DNA of 8,079 nucleotides from JBBRHH01 sp038222915 (GTDB lineage: Bacteria; Planctomycetota; Phycisphaerae; Tepidisphaerales; Tepidisphaeraceae), in contig JBBRHH010000272.1 in the NCBI GenBank assembly GCA_038222915.1, positions 1 through 8,079 on the forward strand, read 5' to 3'. The notes under the pieces were generated by a model. It had not been told where the DNA came from. It did not search any database and saw nothing but the letters and a program-made list of their open reading frames with translations. Positions within the stretch are counted from its first letter, which is position 1. Each line of letters opens with the position of its first letter. Shown here piece after piece: positions 1-6,764 of the stretch. The position numbers and the translations under genes are program-made.

Positions 1-816
1 CTGTTTGGCGATGTCTTTTTGCTGGACTTCGTAAGCGCGTTGCTGGGAGAGTTCTTCGAGGGTGCGCAGTTCGACGTAGGCGGAGTAGTTGCCGGGGTAG
101 CTGCTGATCTGGGCGCGGGTGAGCCAGACGATGCGGGTGGCGACGCGATCGAGGAGGAAGCGGTCGTGGGAGACCAGGACGACGGCACCTTTGAAATCGG
201 AGAGGTATTTTTCGAGCCACTCGATGGCGGTGAGATCTAGATGGTTGGTGGGTTCGTCGAGGAGGAGGAGATCGGGCTCGGAGAGGAGGAGCTTGGTGAG
301 CGCAAGACGGGAGCGCTGGCCGCCGGAGAGCTCGGAGACTTTTTGTTCCCAGGTTTCGCGGCCAAGGCCGACGCCCAGCAGGGTGGCCTCCATTTTGTGT
401 TGCCAGACATAGCCGCCGGCGAGGTCGAAGTCGTGCTGGACGTTCTGGTATTTCTCGAGAATTTTTTCAAGCGCGTCGCCAGCCGCGTCGGCCATGCGAT
501 GTTCGAGATCGCGGAGCTGGTGGGAGAGTCGGTGAAGATCGGCGAAGCCAAGCTCGGCCTCATCGACGACGGTACTTTCGGGATCGAAGACGGGGTTCTG
601 CACGAGGTAGCCGACTTTGGTGTTTTTGCCGACGGAGACGGTGCCAAAGTCAGGTTTCTCCTGGCCGGTGAGCATGCGGAAGAGGGTAGTCTTGCCGGCG
701 CCGTTGGCGCCGATGAAGCCGACGCGCTCGTTCTCGTAGATGGCGAGATCGAGCTTTTCGAAGAGGACTTTTTTGCCGAAATGCTTTTCGACGTTGACGA
801 GGGAGGCGATGGCCAT
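1..816 (-). CDS. ABC-F family ATPase, N-terminal half (cut by left edge)
   Basis: The 272 visible residues contain one complete ABC ATPase domain. In order: Walker A GANGAGKTT (residues 36-44), signature LSGGQ (163-167), Walker B LLLLDEPTNHLD (183-194) and H-loop SHDR (216-219). The EPTNHLD form and the following SSYPGNYSAYVELR stretch (about 238-251), which leads into the inter-domain linker, are typical of ABC-F proteins. These are soluble, carry two ABC domains and no membrane domain, and usually act on the ribosome (EttA/Uup/YheS type, or antibiotic resistance). The second ATPase domain lies beyond position 1, so the subtype cannot be settled. The first in-frame ATG is at 816; the nearest upstream in-frame stop is at 910-912. 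No clear Shine-Dalgarno site precedes it, and a TTG at 834 is a less likely start. No hydrophobic segment is seen. Family assignment is secure; cellular role is inference. Confidence 0.93.
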   Translation of the reverse strand, partial: MAIASLVNVEKHFGKKVLFEKLDLAIYENERVGFIGANGAGKTTLFRMLTGQEKPDFGTVSVGKNTKVGYLVQNPVFDPESTVVDEAELGFADLHRLSHQLRDLEHRMADAAGDALEKILEKYQNVQHDFDLAGGYVWQHKMEATLLGVGLGRETWEQKVSELSGGQRSRLALTKLLLSEPDLLLLDEPTNHLDLTAIEWLEKYLSDFKGAVVLVSHDRFLLDRVATRIVWLTRAQISSYPGNYSAYVELRTLEELSQQRAYEVQQKDIAKQ

Positions 817-848
817 CGGATTCCAGAAAAACAACAGGCGCTGGCTGA

Positions 849-865
849 GGCCCCCCGTTGGGGCC
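849..865 (-). other. small GC hairpin in ABC-F leader
   Basis: GGCCCC (849-854) and GGGGCC (860-865) are perfectly complementary and leave a 5-nt loop. The hairpin lies 33 nt upstream of the ABC-F start. Downstream of it on the minus strand a T-rich stretch (GTTGTTTTTC) follows after about 12 nt. That is too far for a normal intrinsic terminator. A leader-attenuation role is conceivable because some ABC-F genes are controlled that way, but this is speculation. Confidence 0.25.
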
Positions 866-1059
866 GAAGGCTGGCGCAGGGGTTCTTTGTCGGGGAGGTT
901 GGGGGGGAAGTCAACTTGAGACTCCAACGGCCAAGGATGGGGTTGGAGGAGGGGGCGCTTTGTTGGCCTTTTACGCGCTGCGCAGTTGATTTTTTCTTGT
1001 TTGAGACAGGGGATTGAGGAATGACAAGGGTTTAGAGCGGTTTTGGCTTTGAAAAGCGA

Positions 1060-1151
1060 CCCCTTTCCCTCCCCAAAATCTCCCCTTTTTCTCCCTCTTT
1101 CCTCCCCTTTTCTGCACAAAACCTCCCTCTTTTCTCCCCGAAATCTCCCCT
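1060..1151. repeat. polypyrimidine tract with G-quadruplex motif on minus strand
   Basis: The plus strand carries uninterrupted pyrimidine runs of 35 nt (1079-1113) and 18 nt (1122-1139), with further C/T runs on each side. CTCCCCAAAATCTCCCCT (1069-1086) recurs at 1134-1151 with one mismatch, 65 bp away. On the minus strand, G runs at 1095-1093, 1085-1082, 1074-1071, 1069-1067 and 1063-1060 are separated by loops of 7, 7, 1 and 3 nt. This satisfies the standard G3+N1-7 quadruplex pattern. The homopurine strand is the one transcribed toward the ABC-F gene. The composition and repeat are directly visible; the formation of any non-B structure is inference. Confidence 0.75.
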
Positions 1152-1329
1152 GTTCGACTTGCTTCGCTGCACCCAAGACAGCCAACGCGACGGAAGGAAA
1201 CGGCGATGAACCATTGCGGGAAGCGAGGCGATACGTGCGACGAATTTGCGTCCGGGGGATGGCCGGGCGGTCGTGGAGGTTGGTGGTGAACGGAGTTTCC
1301 CCAGGCATGGCACACCTCTGATCGGGTTT

Positions 1330-1356
1330 TGCCGGCGCGGCTTCGCCCCGGCGGCA
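1330..1356. repeat. GC-rich imperfect hairpin
   Basis: Arms 1331-1341 and 1345-1355 pair at 9 of 11 positions around a TTC loop (core GGC-TTC-GCC), with an extra T-A pair outside. There is no T run after it on either strand (TTTT precedes it on the plus strand), so it is not an ordinary terminator. It could be a dispersed intergenic repeat unit, but only one copy is visible here. Confidence 0.4.
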
Positions 1357-1471
1357 GTGGATGTTCGTCGGCATCATCGGCTGCTGTTGTGATTGTACGC
1401 AGATAGTTAGCATTTTGTCAAGGTAATGTGGATTTTTTGTTTGGTATTTATTTGGAACGCCGATTCGCCGA

Positions 1472-1501
1472 TTGATGAACGGGTTATGACAGAAAGATAA
1501 C
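1472..1501 (+). promoter_or_regulatory. possible promoter for the glycosyltransferase
   Basis: TTGATG (1472-1477) and GATAAC (1496-1501) are separated by 18 nt and each match four of six sigma-70 consensus bases. The site sits in the most AT-rich part of the gap, 85 nt before the chosen start, and directly follows the tandem CGCCGATT repeat. Consensus preferences are loosely known for this kind of organism, so this is tentative. Confidence 0.25.
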
Positions 1502-1577
1502 GAATGCCAAGATGTTGAGGATGATCCGTTACGTTTATGATTGCGACTTGCATTGTCACGTCGCTAACGACGCAAGT

Positions 1578-1589
1578 GGGAGATTCATG
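1578..1589 (+). promoter_or_regulatory. ribosome binding site deciding the glycosyltransferase start
   Basis: GGGAG (1578-1582) precedes ATG 1587-1589 by 4 nt. The alternative in-frame ATG at 1512 has no Shine-Dalgarno site and would add 25 residues without family similarity. The protein from 1587 begins at once with the first beta strand of the GT-B fold (MRIGLVCYAYPP). A small stem, CGTCG (1559-1563) with CGACG (1568-1572), lies immediately upstream. Confidence 0.65.
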
Positions 1590-2846
1590 CGGATTGGGCT
1601 TGTTTGCTATGCGTATCCCCCCCTGCCTGGCGGCGTGAGTAGTTACACGTATCGCCTGGCCGGCGCGCTGGGCAGAGTTGGGCATGACGTACACGTTGTT
1701 GCCGGCCCTTCGCAACGGACCTCTCCTGAGCAGATTAACGTGACCGTGCATCGGATCGCGGCCGATTTTCACCTCAGGTCGTCCAGCCGGGTCGTGCGAT
1801 GGCTTTACTGGAATATCGCGGCGCGGTTGATGGGTGCGTGCAACGCGTCGGTGTGGCATCTGATCCGCTGGACGCTGGCGACTGAGGCGGCGCTGCTCGA
1901 GATCGATCGGCGTCATCCGCTAGATCTGGTTGAAGCGCCTGAATTCGCGGCCAACGGTTGGATGGCGGGGAGGTTGCGGCGTTGGCCGCTGGTGGTGCGG
2001 ATGCACTGCCCGTGGGAATTGTTCAACAAAATCAACAAGACGGCGTTTGATCCGATGAACGTACTGCTGGCACGCCTGGAGCGCCACGTTGTCGCCCGCT
2101 ACGCGGATCTCGTTACCGCTCCCAGTAACGCCATGCGCCAATGGGCCGGCCGCAACTGGACGTTGCGACGCCCCATGCAGGTCGTTCCCAACTTCATTGA
2201 TGTTCCGGAATCCGCGGCCGAACTTCCAGGCGACGACGGGGCGTTGCGGGTGCTGTGCGTGGGCCGGCTCGAACCGCTCAAAGGGCAGGACACTCTCTGC
2301 CGCGCTTTTGCGATGATCGCGGATCGGCACCCGCGCGCGGAGTTGTGGCTGGTCGGCGCGGATTGCTGGGGGCGTGGGCGCACCTTTGCGCGCGTTCTCC
2401 AGCAGATCGTTCCCGACCCGGCCATTCGCCAGCGCATCCACCTGACCGGAGTGGTCAGCAGCGCCGAGGTGGATCGACACGGGCACGATGCCCATGTTTA
2501 TGTGCAGGCCAGCATCGGCTTTGAGAATTTCTCCCTGAGCACACTCGAAGCGATGGCGCTGGGCCGCCCCATCATCGCAACGAAGACCGGAGGACTTCCC
2601 GAACTTCTCGACCACGGCAAGGCGGGGGTTCTGGTCGAGCCTGGCAGTACGGAGGAGTTGGCCGCGGGGCTCGACGGTTTTTTGTCTAATGCTGGGCAGC
2701 GCGGTCAGTACGGCCAACTGGCGTTCCAGCGCGCAAAAGCCGTGTATGACACTCCGCGCGTTTTGCCACAACTGATCGCGATATACGAAGAGGCGGCCGT
2801 CTGTTTTCGGACAGGCTTTGGGGTGAAAGGCAACGGCGCTGCTTGA
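1587..2846 (+). CDS. GT4-family glycosyltransferase
   Basis: This 419-residue protein has the two-domain GT-B architecture of retaining family 4 glycosyltransferases. The N-terminal acceptor domain opens with MRIGLVCYAYPP and the glycine loop GGVSSY (15-20). The nucleotide-sugar domain begins near residue 220 with VGRLEPLKG (225-233). It ends with the diagnostic EX7E motif, E313 to E321, within ENFSLSTLEAMALGRPIIATKTGG, where a glutamate normally contacts the donor sugar. No signal peptide or membrane span is seen, so it is probably a cytoplasmic or peripheral enzyme. Donor and acceptor cannot be read from the sequence. It lies 32 nt before lpxB on the same strand, so a role in LPS or another envelope polysaccharide is plausible but is only a guess by neighbourhood. 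In a sampled line its C exceeds G, against strong G excess in the genes around it, which suggests acquisition by transfer. Confidence 0.9.
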   Translation: MRIGLVCYAYPPLPGGVSSYTYRLAGALGRVGHDVHVVAGPSQRTSPEQINVTVHRIAADFHLRSSSRVVRWLYWNIAARLMGACNASVWHLIRWTLATEAALLEIDRRHPLDLVEAPEFAANGWMAGRLRRWPLVVRMHCPWELFNKINKTAFDPMNVLLARLERHVVARYADLVTAPSNAMRQWAGRNWTLRRPMQVVPNFIDVPESAAELPGDDGALRVLCVGRLEPLKGQDTLCRAFAMIADRHPRAELWLVGADCWGRGRTFARVLQQIVPDPAIRQRIHLTGVVSSAEVDRHGHDAHVYVQASIGFENFSLSTLEAMALGRPIIATKTGGLPELLDHGKAGVLVEPGSTEELAAGLDGFLSNAGQRGQYGQLAFQRAKAVYDTPRVLPQLIAIYEEAAVCFRTGFGVKGNGAA

Positions 2847-2878
2847 CACCTTCCCGCGCCGCCGTTGCACTTGCGGCG

Positions 2879-4048
2879 ATGCCGCGTCGCGTATTCGTTG
2901 TGGTGGCCGAGTTGAGTGGTGATTTGCATGCGGCTGCGCTGGCGCGGGCTCTGCAGGTGATGGATGAAGAGATTGTGCTGGAAGGGATTGGGGGGCAGTC
3001 GATGCGGAATGCGGGGGTGGTGGTGCATCATGAGTCGGTGAGCCGGGCGGCGATGACGTGGCGGGCGGCGTTTCGGGCGCTGGAGGTGCTGCGGCTATTG
3101 AAGTGGGCTCGGCGGTATTTTGCCGCGAATAAGCCGGATCTTCTGGTTTGTATTGATTCGTTTGCAATGAACCGGCACTTTGCAAAGCTGGCGAAGGGGA
3201 TGGGGATTCCGGTGCTTTATTATGTTCCGCCGCAGTTGTGGGCTTCTCGGCCGGGACGGATTGAGCAGTTGCGGGCGGTGGTGGACAAGGTGGCGTCGAT
3301 TGTGCCGTTCGAGGAGGAGTATCTGCGGTCGCGCGGGGTGGACGCACGCTTTGTTGGGCATCCATTGCTGGAGGAGATTCAGCCGGGGCCGTATGTTGAG
3401 GATGGGGCGGTGGTGGGGTTTGAGAAAAGGCCACCAGTTGTTGGACTGCTGGCGGGGTCGCGGAAGGGTGAGGTGGGGAATAATTTTCCGGGGATGCTGG
3501 AAGTCACGGCGCGGATTCGGGAGGCGTTTCCGGGGGCGAAGTTTCTTGCGCCGACTACGCATGTGACGGATCCGATCGTGACGAAGCTGGCGGCGGGCTT
3601 TCCGGATATTGAGGTGAGGGTGGGGGCGATTGACTGGATGACGCCGCGATGTGATTTCTGCCTGGTGAAGTCGGGGACGGGGACGCTGCAGGTGGCGGCG
3701 CATGGGGTGCCGATGATCATCATGTATCGGGCGAACTGGCTGGCGTGGCATGGAATTGCGCGGTGGATTGTGAAGACGCGGACTTTTGGGTTGATCAATC
3801 TGCTCGCCGGGCGCGGGGAACATCTCGAGCAGAAAGGGGAGCATGTTGTGCCGGAGTTTGTGCCATGGTTTGGGGATAGCAGGCCGATTGCGGAGATGGC
3901 GCTGGATTATTTGCGGAATCCTGAAAAGCTTGCGGGGCAAAGGCGGGAGCTGAAGCGGGTGGTGAGTGGGTTGAGGAAGGCTGGGCCGAATGATGAGGGG
4001 GCTTCGTGGAATGTGGCGCGGATGGCAGTGGAGATGATGGGGGGGTAG
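2879..4048 (+). CDS. lpxB: lipid-A-disaccharide synthase (GT19)
   Basis: LpxB joins UDP-2,3-diacylglucosamine and lipid X into the lipid A disaccharide at the inner membrane. The 389-residue length is usual for the family. Visible landmarks are AELSGDLHAAAL (10-21, equivalent to GExSGD), GIGGQSM (36-42), CIDSF (91-95, whose Asp93 aligns by eye with catalytic Asp98 of E. coli), YYVPPQLWASRPGRI (114-128), FVGHPL (158-163), LLAGSRKGEV (190-199), SGTGTLQ (265-271), PMIIMYR (278-284) and INLLAGR (306-312). Departures are Ala96 where E. coli has the second Asp of IDAPDFN, and Gln271 where SGTxxLE is usual. ATG 2879 was chosen because the family starts just before the GExSGD strand; a TTG at 2843, overlapping the preceding stop, would add 12 residues. 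It is probably cotranscribed with the upstream glycosyltransferase. Its end faces rnfD with a 21-nt gap and no evident terminator. Confidence 0.92.
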   Translation: MPRRVFVVVAELSGDLHAAALARALQVMDEEIVLEGIGGQSMRNAGVVVHHESVSRAAMTWRAAFRALEVLRLLKWARRYFAANKPDLLVCIDSFAMNRHFAKLAKGMGIPVLYYVPPQLWASRPGRIEQLRAVVDKVASIVPFEEEYLRSRGVDARFVGHPLLEEIQPGPYVEDGAVVGFEKRPPVVGLLAGSRKGEVGNNFPGMLEVTARIREAFPGAKFLAPTTHVTDPIVTKLAAGFPDIEVRVGAIDWMTPRCDFCLVKSGTGTLQVAAHGVPMIIMYRANWLAWHGIARWIVKTRTFGLINLLAGRGEHLEQKGEHVVPEFVPWFGDSRPIAEMALDYLRNPEKLAGQRRELKRVVSGLRKAGPNDEGASWNVARMAVEMMGG

Positions 4049-4069
4049 GCGGCAGGCAGTAGGAGTAAA

Positions 4070-5371
4070 TCAAACAAGCGGGCGGGAGGCGAACCATCGG
4101 TCTAATAGTGGCGTTAGGAGGCTTACCAGTAGCAGGGCGACGTAGGGGCCGTAGCTGACTGATAGATACAACTGGGACGCTGCGGCGGCTATTCCTGTTA
4201 ACAGGGCGTAGATGGTTCTGGCGCGGCGGGCCATGGGGCGGACTGCTGGCGCGGTGGCCAGGAAGAAGGCTACGAAGAGGAGCGGGGAGGCCATTAGTTC
4301 GTAGTTTACGAACGTTACTGCCGTGCCGCCGTCGATGCCTAGTCTGGGCATGAAAAGGGAGCGCCAGACGGTGGCGTTGTCCATGACGATGGGAAGAGGG
4401 AGGACGAGGAAGGCGGCGAAGGCGGTGAAGATGATGATGAGGGGGATGCGGTAGTCGATGAGGCCGCGATAGAGGAGGAAGAGGCCGCCGATGATGACGG
4501 CGATGGCGGAGCCTGCGCCGATGGGTCCGGGGTGGCCGCCGATGGCGAGGTCTTCGAGGGCGGGGAGGCCGTCGAGGAGGCGATCCATTTCCTCGGTGGC
4601 GCGCTGGCTGACCTGGGTGGGGCTTGGGGGCGCAGCGACGCGGTTGGCGGGCTGGGGATTGGAGATGAGGGCGGGCGCGGCGGAGTTGGTGGTGAAGAGA
4701 GTGAGGCGGAGGGAGGCGGGTTCTTTAACGTAGAGGCCGTCCTGACGGGGGATGGGGGAGGTGGTGCGCCAGCCATCGCGGCTGGGCTTGGAGTTGGCGG
4801 GATCGGTGACGCTCATGAGATCGCCGGTGACGGTGTGGCTGCGCTGGAGAACCCAGTGGGGGACGAGGGAGTCACCGACGAAGAGGACGAGGAGGAGATT
4901 GGTGACGAGGACGGGATGGAAGCGCGGGGAGCCGACGCCGCCGAGGACCCACATGAGGACAACGAGGAGAAGGCCGGCCGCGGGGAGGATGGCCCAGAGG
5001 CTTAAGGGGAGATGGTCGTTAGGGCCGGGCTGTGAGAGGAGGTGGGCGGGGAGTGTGAGGGCGAGGAGGAGGGACATCCAGAGGCCGTGGGGTGGACGGA
5101 GGGTGAAGCCGCGCTTGCCGATGCGACGCCAGATGACCATGCCGGCCATGGCGGAGGTGACGACGATGGCGATGGACATGGCAGCGCGCCAACCGTAGAA
5201 GGCGAGGCCGGCGGTGATGGGGAAGATTGCGCCCATCATGTGCATGCGGTAGAAGATGCCGATGCTGCTGCCGTAGGTGGGAGCGCGGCGCATGCGCGGG
5301 GGAGGCGCGGGTCGCGCCGGAGGTACGTCTTCGGCGGATAAGAGTGCTGGCTGGGACATTTGCTGGGACAT
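4070..5371 (-). CDS. rnfD: RnfD/NqrB-like membrane subunit, divergent
   Basis: RnfD is the integral membrane subunit of the Rnf ferredoxin:NAD+ complex and normally carries FMN covalently bound to threonine. This 433-residue protein has a Pro-rich N-terminus (1-33) and about ten hydrophobic spans (near 43-60, 62-81, 96-112, 122-144, 153-172, 283-301, 306-330, 358-375, 386-404, 407-423). Family landmarks are LGGVGSPRFHPVLVTNLLL (143-161, like GGxGxNPFNPA), GHPGPIGAGSAIAVIIGG (279-296) and YRGLIDYRIPL (301-311). The flavinylation site aligns to Thr259, but the context is QVSQRAT (253-259) instead of DxxSGAT. The late ATDPVTxP motif is reduced to ATAPAVRP (372-379). About 75 polar residues (175-250) extend the loop before the site. 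Fifty-five nt separate it from rnfC; neither Met1 nor Met5 has a clear Shine-Dalgarno site. It is the last gene of its unit, facing lpxB. Family call is firm; normal Rnf function is doubtful. Confidence 0.85.
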   Translation of the reverse strand: MSQQMSQPALLSAEDVPPARPAPPPRMRRAPTYGSSIGIFYRMHMMGAIFPITAGLAFYGWRAAMSIAIVVTSAMAGMVIWRRIGKRGFTLRPPHGLWMSLLLALTLPAHLLSQPGPNDHLPLSLWAILPAAGLLLVVLMWVLGGVGSPRFHPVLVTNLLLVLFVGDSLVPHWVLQRSHTVTGDLMSVTDPANSKPSRDGWRTTSPIPRQDGLYVKEPASLRLTLFTTNSAAPALISNPQPANRVAAPPSPTQVSQRATEEMDRLLDGLPALEDLAIGGHPGPIGAGSAIAVIIGGLFLLYRGLIDYRIPLIIIFTAFAAFLVLPLPIVMDNATVWRSLFMPRLGIDGGTAVTFVNYELMASPLLFVAFFLATAPAVRPMARRARTIYALLTGIAAAASQLYLSVSYGPYVALLLVSLLTPLLDRWFASRPLV

Positions 5372-5426
5372 TGCGCGTGCGGCGCGGCCCTGTTGTTGAT
5401 TGGTGAGCGCGGCGACAGGGTCACGT

Positions 5427-6764
5427 CTAGTGCTTCAACTTACGGATGGAGCCCAAAAGAGGCAAACGCGCGGGGCAGACGTGGGTGCAGACGCCGCACT
5501 CGATGCAGGCTTCGAGGCCGTAGCGTTCGCCGAGGGGGCGGTCGTCGCGCTGGGCGGCTTCGAGAAGGCCGGCGGGCTGGATTCGGGTGGGGCAGCTTTC
5601 GGCGCACCAGCCGCAACGGATGCAGGGATCGGGGACGACGCTGATTGGACGATGGATGACGTGGAGGTTGAGCTCTGCGCCGCTGACGACGGAATCGAGG
5701 TGGATTTGTGATTCGCGCAAGGCCGCGCCGCCACGGAGTTCGATGAAATCGGTATCGATGCCGACCTGGGCGAGGACCTGACGAATGGACATGCCGATGG
5801 GGGCGACGACGTAGTGGGATTTGTGGTTGCCGAGATCGCGAATGGCGATGGGGGATTGGTACATGGGCTGTTCGCGGCCGGCACAGCGGCCGACGGCGAT
5901 GGCGGCGGTGGTGTCGACCTGGAGGACGCCGGCTTCGGTGGGGAGTCGGCTGGGGCGGAGCTTGCGGTCGAGGAGGTTGTAGAGGAGGAGGGTGGGGTGG
6001 GCCTGGGGATAGCGGTGCGGGGATTGAGCAAGGATGAAACCGGCTTTGCGGGTGAGGCGTTCGAGGGGGGCCCACCAGCGGCCGGGCGCGCCGGCCTCGA
6101 CGAGGAGGACGGTGCGTTTTGCGCCGGTGATTCGGGAGAGGACGCGGAGGCCTTCGACGAGGGTTGGGGCGGAGCGTGCGCCGAGAATTGCTGAGAGGCG
6201 AAGGGGCGGGTCGTCGTCAAGGAGGCTGCAAAGAAGGGTTTGGACGGGATTTTCCAGGGCCATGCGGAGCTGGGCGAGGAGGTCGGGGGAGGAGATGCGA
6301 TCGGCATAGACGCCGTTGCGACGGAGGCGCTCGATCCAGACGGGGAGCTGGGAACGGTCGATTTTTGCGAGGGACTCCATCAGGTCCTGATGTTCCTGGG
6401 CGTGGGAGGGATCGTGGGATTCGGAGCGGGCGGCGCGGTCCTGGAAATCAGGTTCGATGTCGATGGCGGGACATTCGCGGTTGTTGGTGAGAGTGACGCG
6501 GCTTTGGCCGACGATGCGGCCGCTGGTGGGGGCGATGGCGGCGGGGCCGGACTCGATTTCCTCGAGGGTGAGAAGCTCGCCCTGGCCGACGAGGGTTCCG
6601 GGGGGTTTGGTTTGGGGGAGGGGAGATTGGGGTTTGTGGCTGCTGCTGATGAGGGGGACGCGGAGACGGGTTGGGAGGTCGAGGACTTGCAGAGCGGGGG
6701 CGGGATCGGGCCAGGGGGCCGACCAGGTTAAGCCGCCGGGAAATCGGATGCCGAAGTGCTTCAT
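5427..6764 (-). CDS. rnfC: RnfC-like iron-sulfur protein lacking the flavin/NADH loop
   Basis: RnfC is the peripheral subunit that links Rnf to NAD(H), using a flavin domain, an SLBB domain and two 4Fe-4S clusters. This 445-residue protein shows an N-terminal barrel-sandwich region (about 35-95, ending APTSGRIVG), a central Rossmann-like part with YPQAHPTLLLYNLL (252-265) and LPTEAGVLQVDTTAAIAV (274-291), an SLBB segment (about 318-372), and cluster motifs with Cys381/384/387/391 and Cys420/423/426/430. The last (CIECGVCTHVCPARLPLL) is highly characteristic of RnfC. Unlike canonical members, the span 140-200 has neither GLGGAxFP nor NGAECEP; in their place stand NGVYADRISSPDLL and LLCSLLDDDPPLRL. 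The start ATG overlaps the upstream gene's stop as ATGA, implying translational coupling, and no Shine-Dalgarno site precedes it. Identity as an RnfC relative is secure; NADH or FMN use is doubtful. Confidence 0.88.
   Translation of the reverse strand: MKHFGIRFPGGLTWSAPWPDPAPALQVLDLPTRLRVPLISSSHKPQSPLPQTKPPGTLVGQGELLTLEEIESGPAAIAPTSGRIVGQSRVTLTNNRECPAIDIEPDFQDRAARSESHDPSHAQEHQDLMESLAKIDRSQLPVWIERLRRNGVYADRISSPDLLAQLRMALENPVQTLLCSLLDDDPPLRLSAILGARSAPTLVEGLRVLSRITGAKRTVLLVEAGAPGRWWAPLERLTRKAGFILAQSPHRYPQAHPTLLLYNLLDRKLRPSRLPTEAGVLQVDTTAAIAVGRCAGREQPMYQSPIAIRDLGNHKSHYVVAPIGMSIRQVLAQVGIDTDFIELRGGAALRESQIHLDSVVSGAELNLHVIHRPISVVPDPCIRCGWCAESCPTRIQPAGLLEAAQRDDRPLGERYGLEACIECGVCTHVCPARLPLLGSIRKLKH

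Larger units (their letters stand above)
817..1586. other. gene-free stretch between ABC-F and glycosyltransferase
   Basis: No reading frame here has recognisable protein motifs on either strand; the open frames are low-complexity or short. The stretch separates two divergently transcribed genes, so it must hold both promoters. Going left to right it contains: a short GC hairpin in the ABC-F leader (849-865), a C/T-rich tract with quadruplex potential (1060-1151), about 180 bases of unremarkable mixed sequence, a GC-rich hairpin (1330-1356), and an AT-rich segment (about 1390-1510) with a tandem 8-bp repeat CGCCGATT (1458-1473) and a possible promoter. A poor minus-strand promoter candidate, TTGTCA at 1027-1022 and TCAAAC at 1004-999, was the best seen for the ABC-F gene. 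Confidence 0.6.

Noticed and set aside
1206..1289. 27-codon frame starting with ATG after GGAAGGA
   Set aside because: The spacing to the Shine-Dalgarno-like sequence is good, but the peptide has no recognisable features, ends in Gly/Trp-rich residues and has no conservation evidence.
971..1315. Open frames on the minus strand across the polypurine tract
   Set aside because: The predicted peptides are Lys/Arg/Gly-rich only because of the purine tract and show no domain; the open frame is a by-product of composition.
1330..1356. GC hairpin as a rho-independent terminator
   Set aside because: No T run follows the stem on either strand, and no gene ends nearby.
1920..3434. 504-codon open frame on the minus strand
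   Set aside because: It is antisense to the glycosyltransferase and lpxB, is Pro/Ala/Ser-rich and has no motif; long antisense frames are expected at this base composition.
4049..4069. Bidirectional terminator between lpxB and rnfD
   Set aside because: The 21-nt gap contains no inverted repeat with a T tract; termination may be factor-dependent or overlap the genes.
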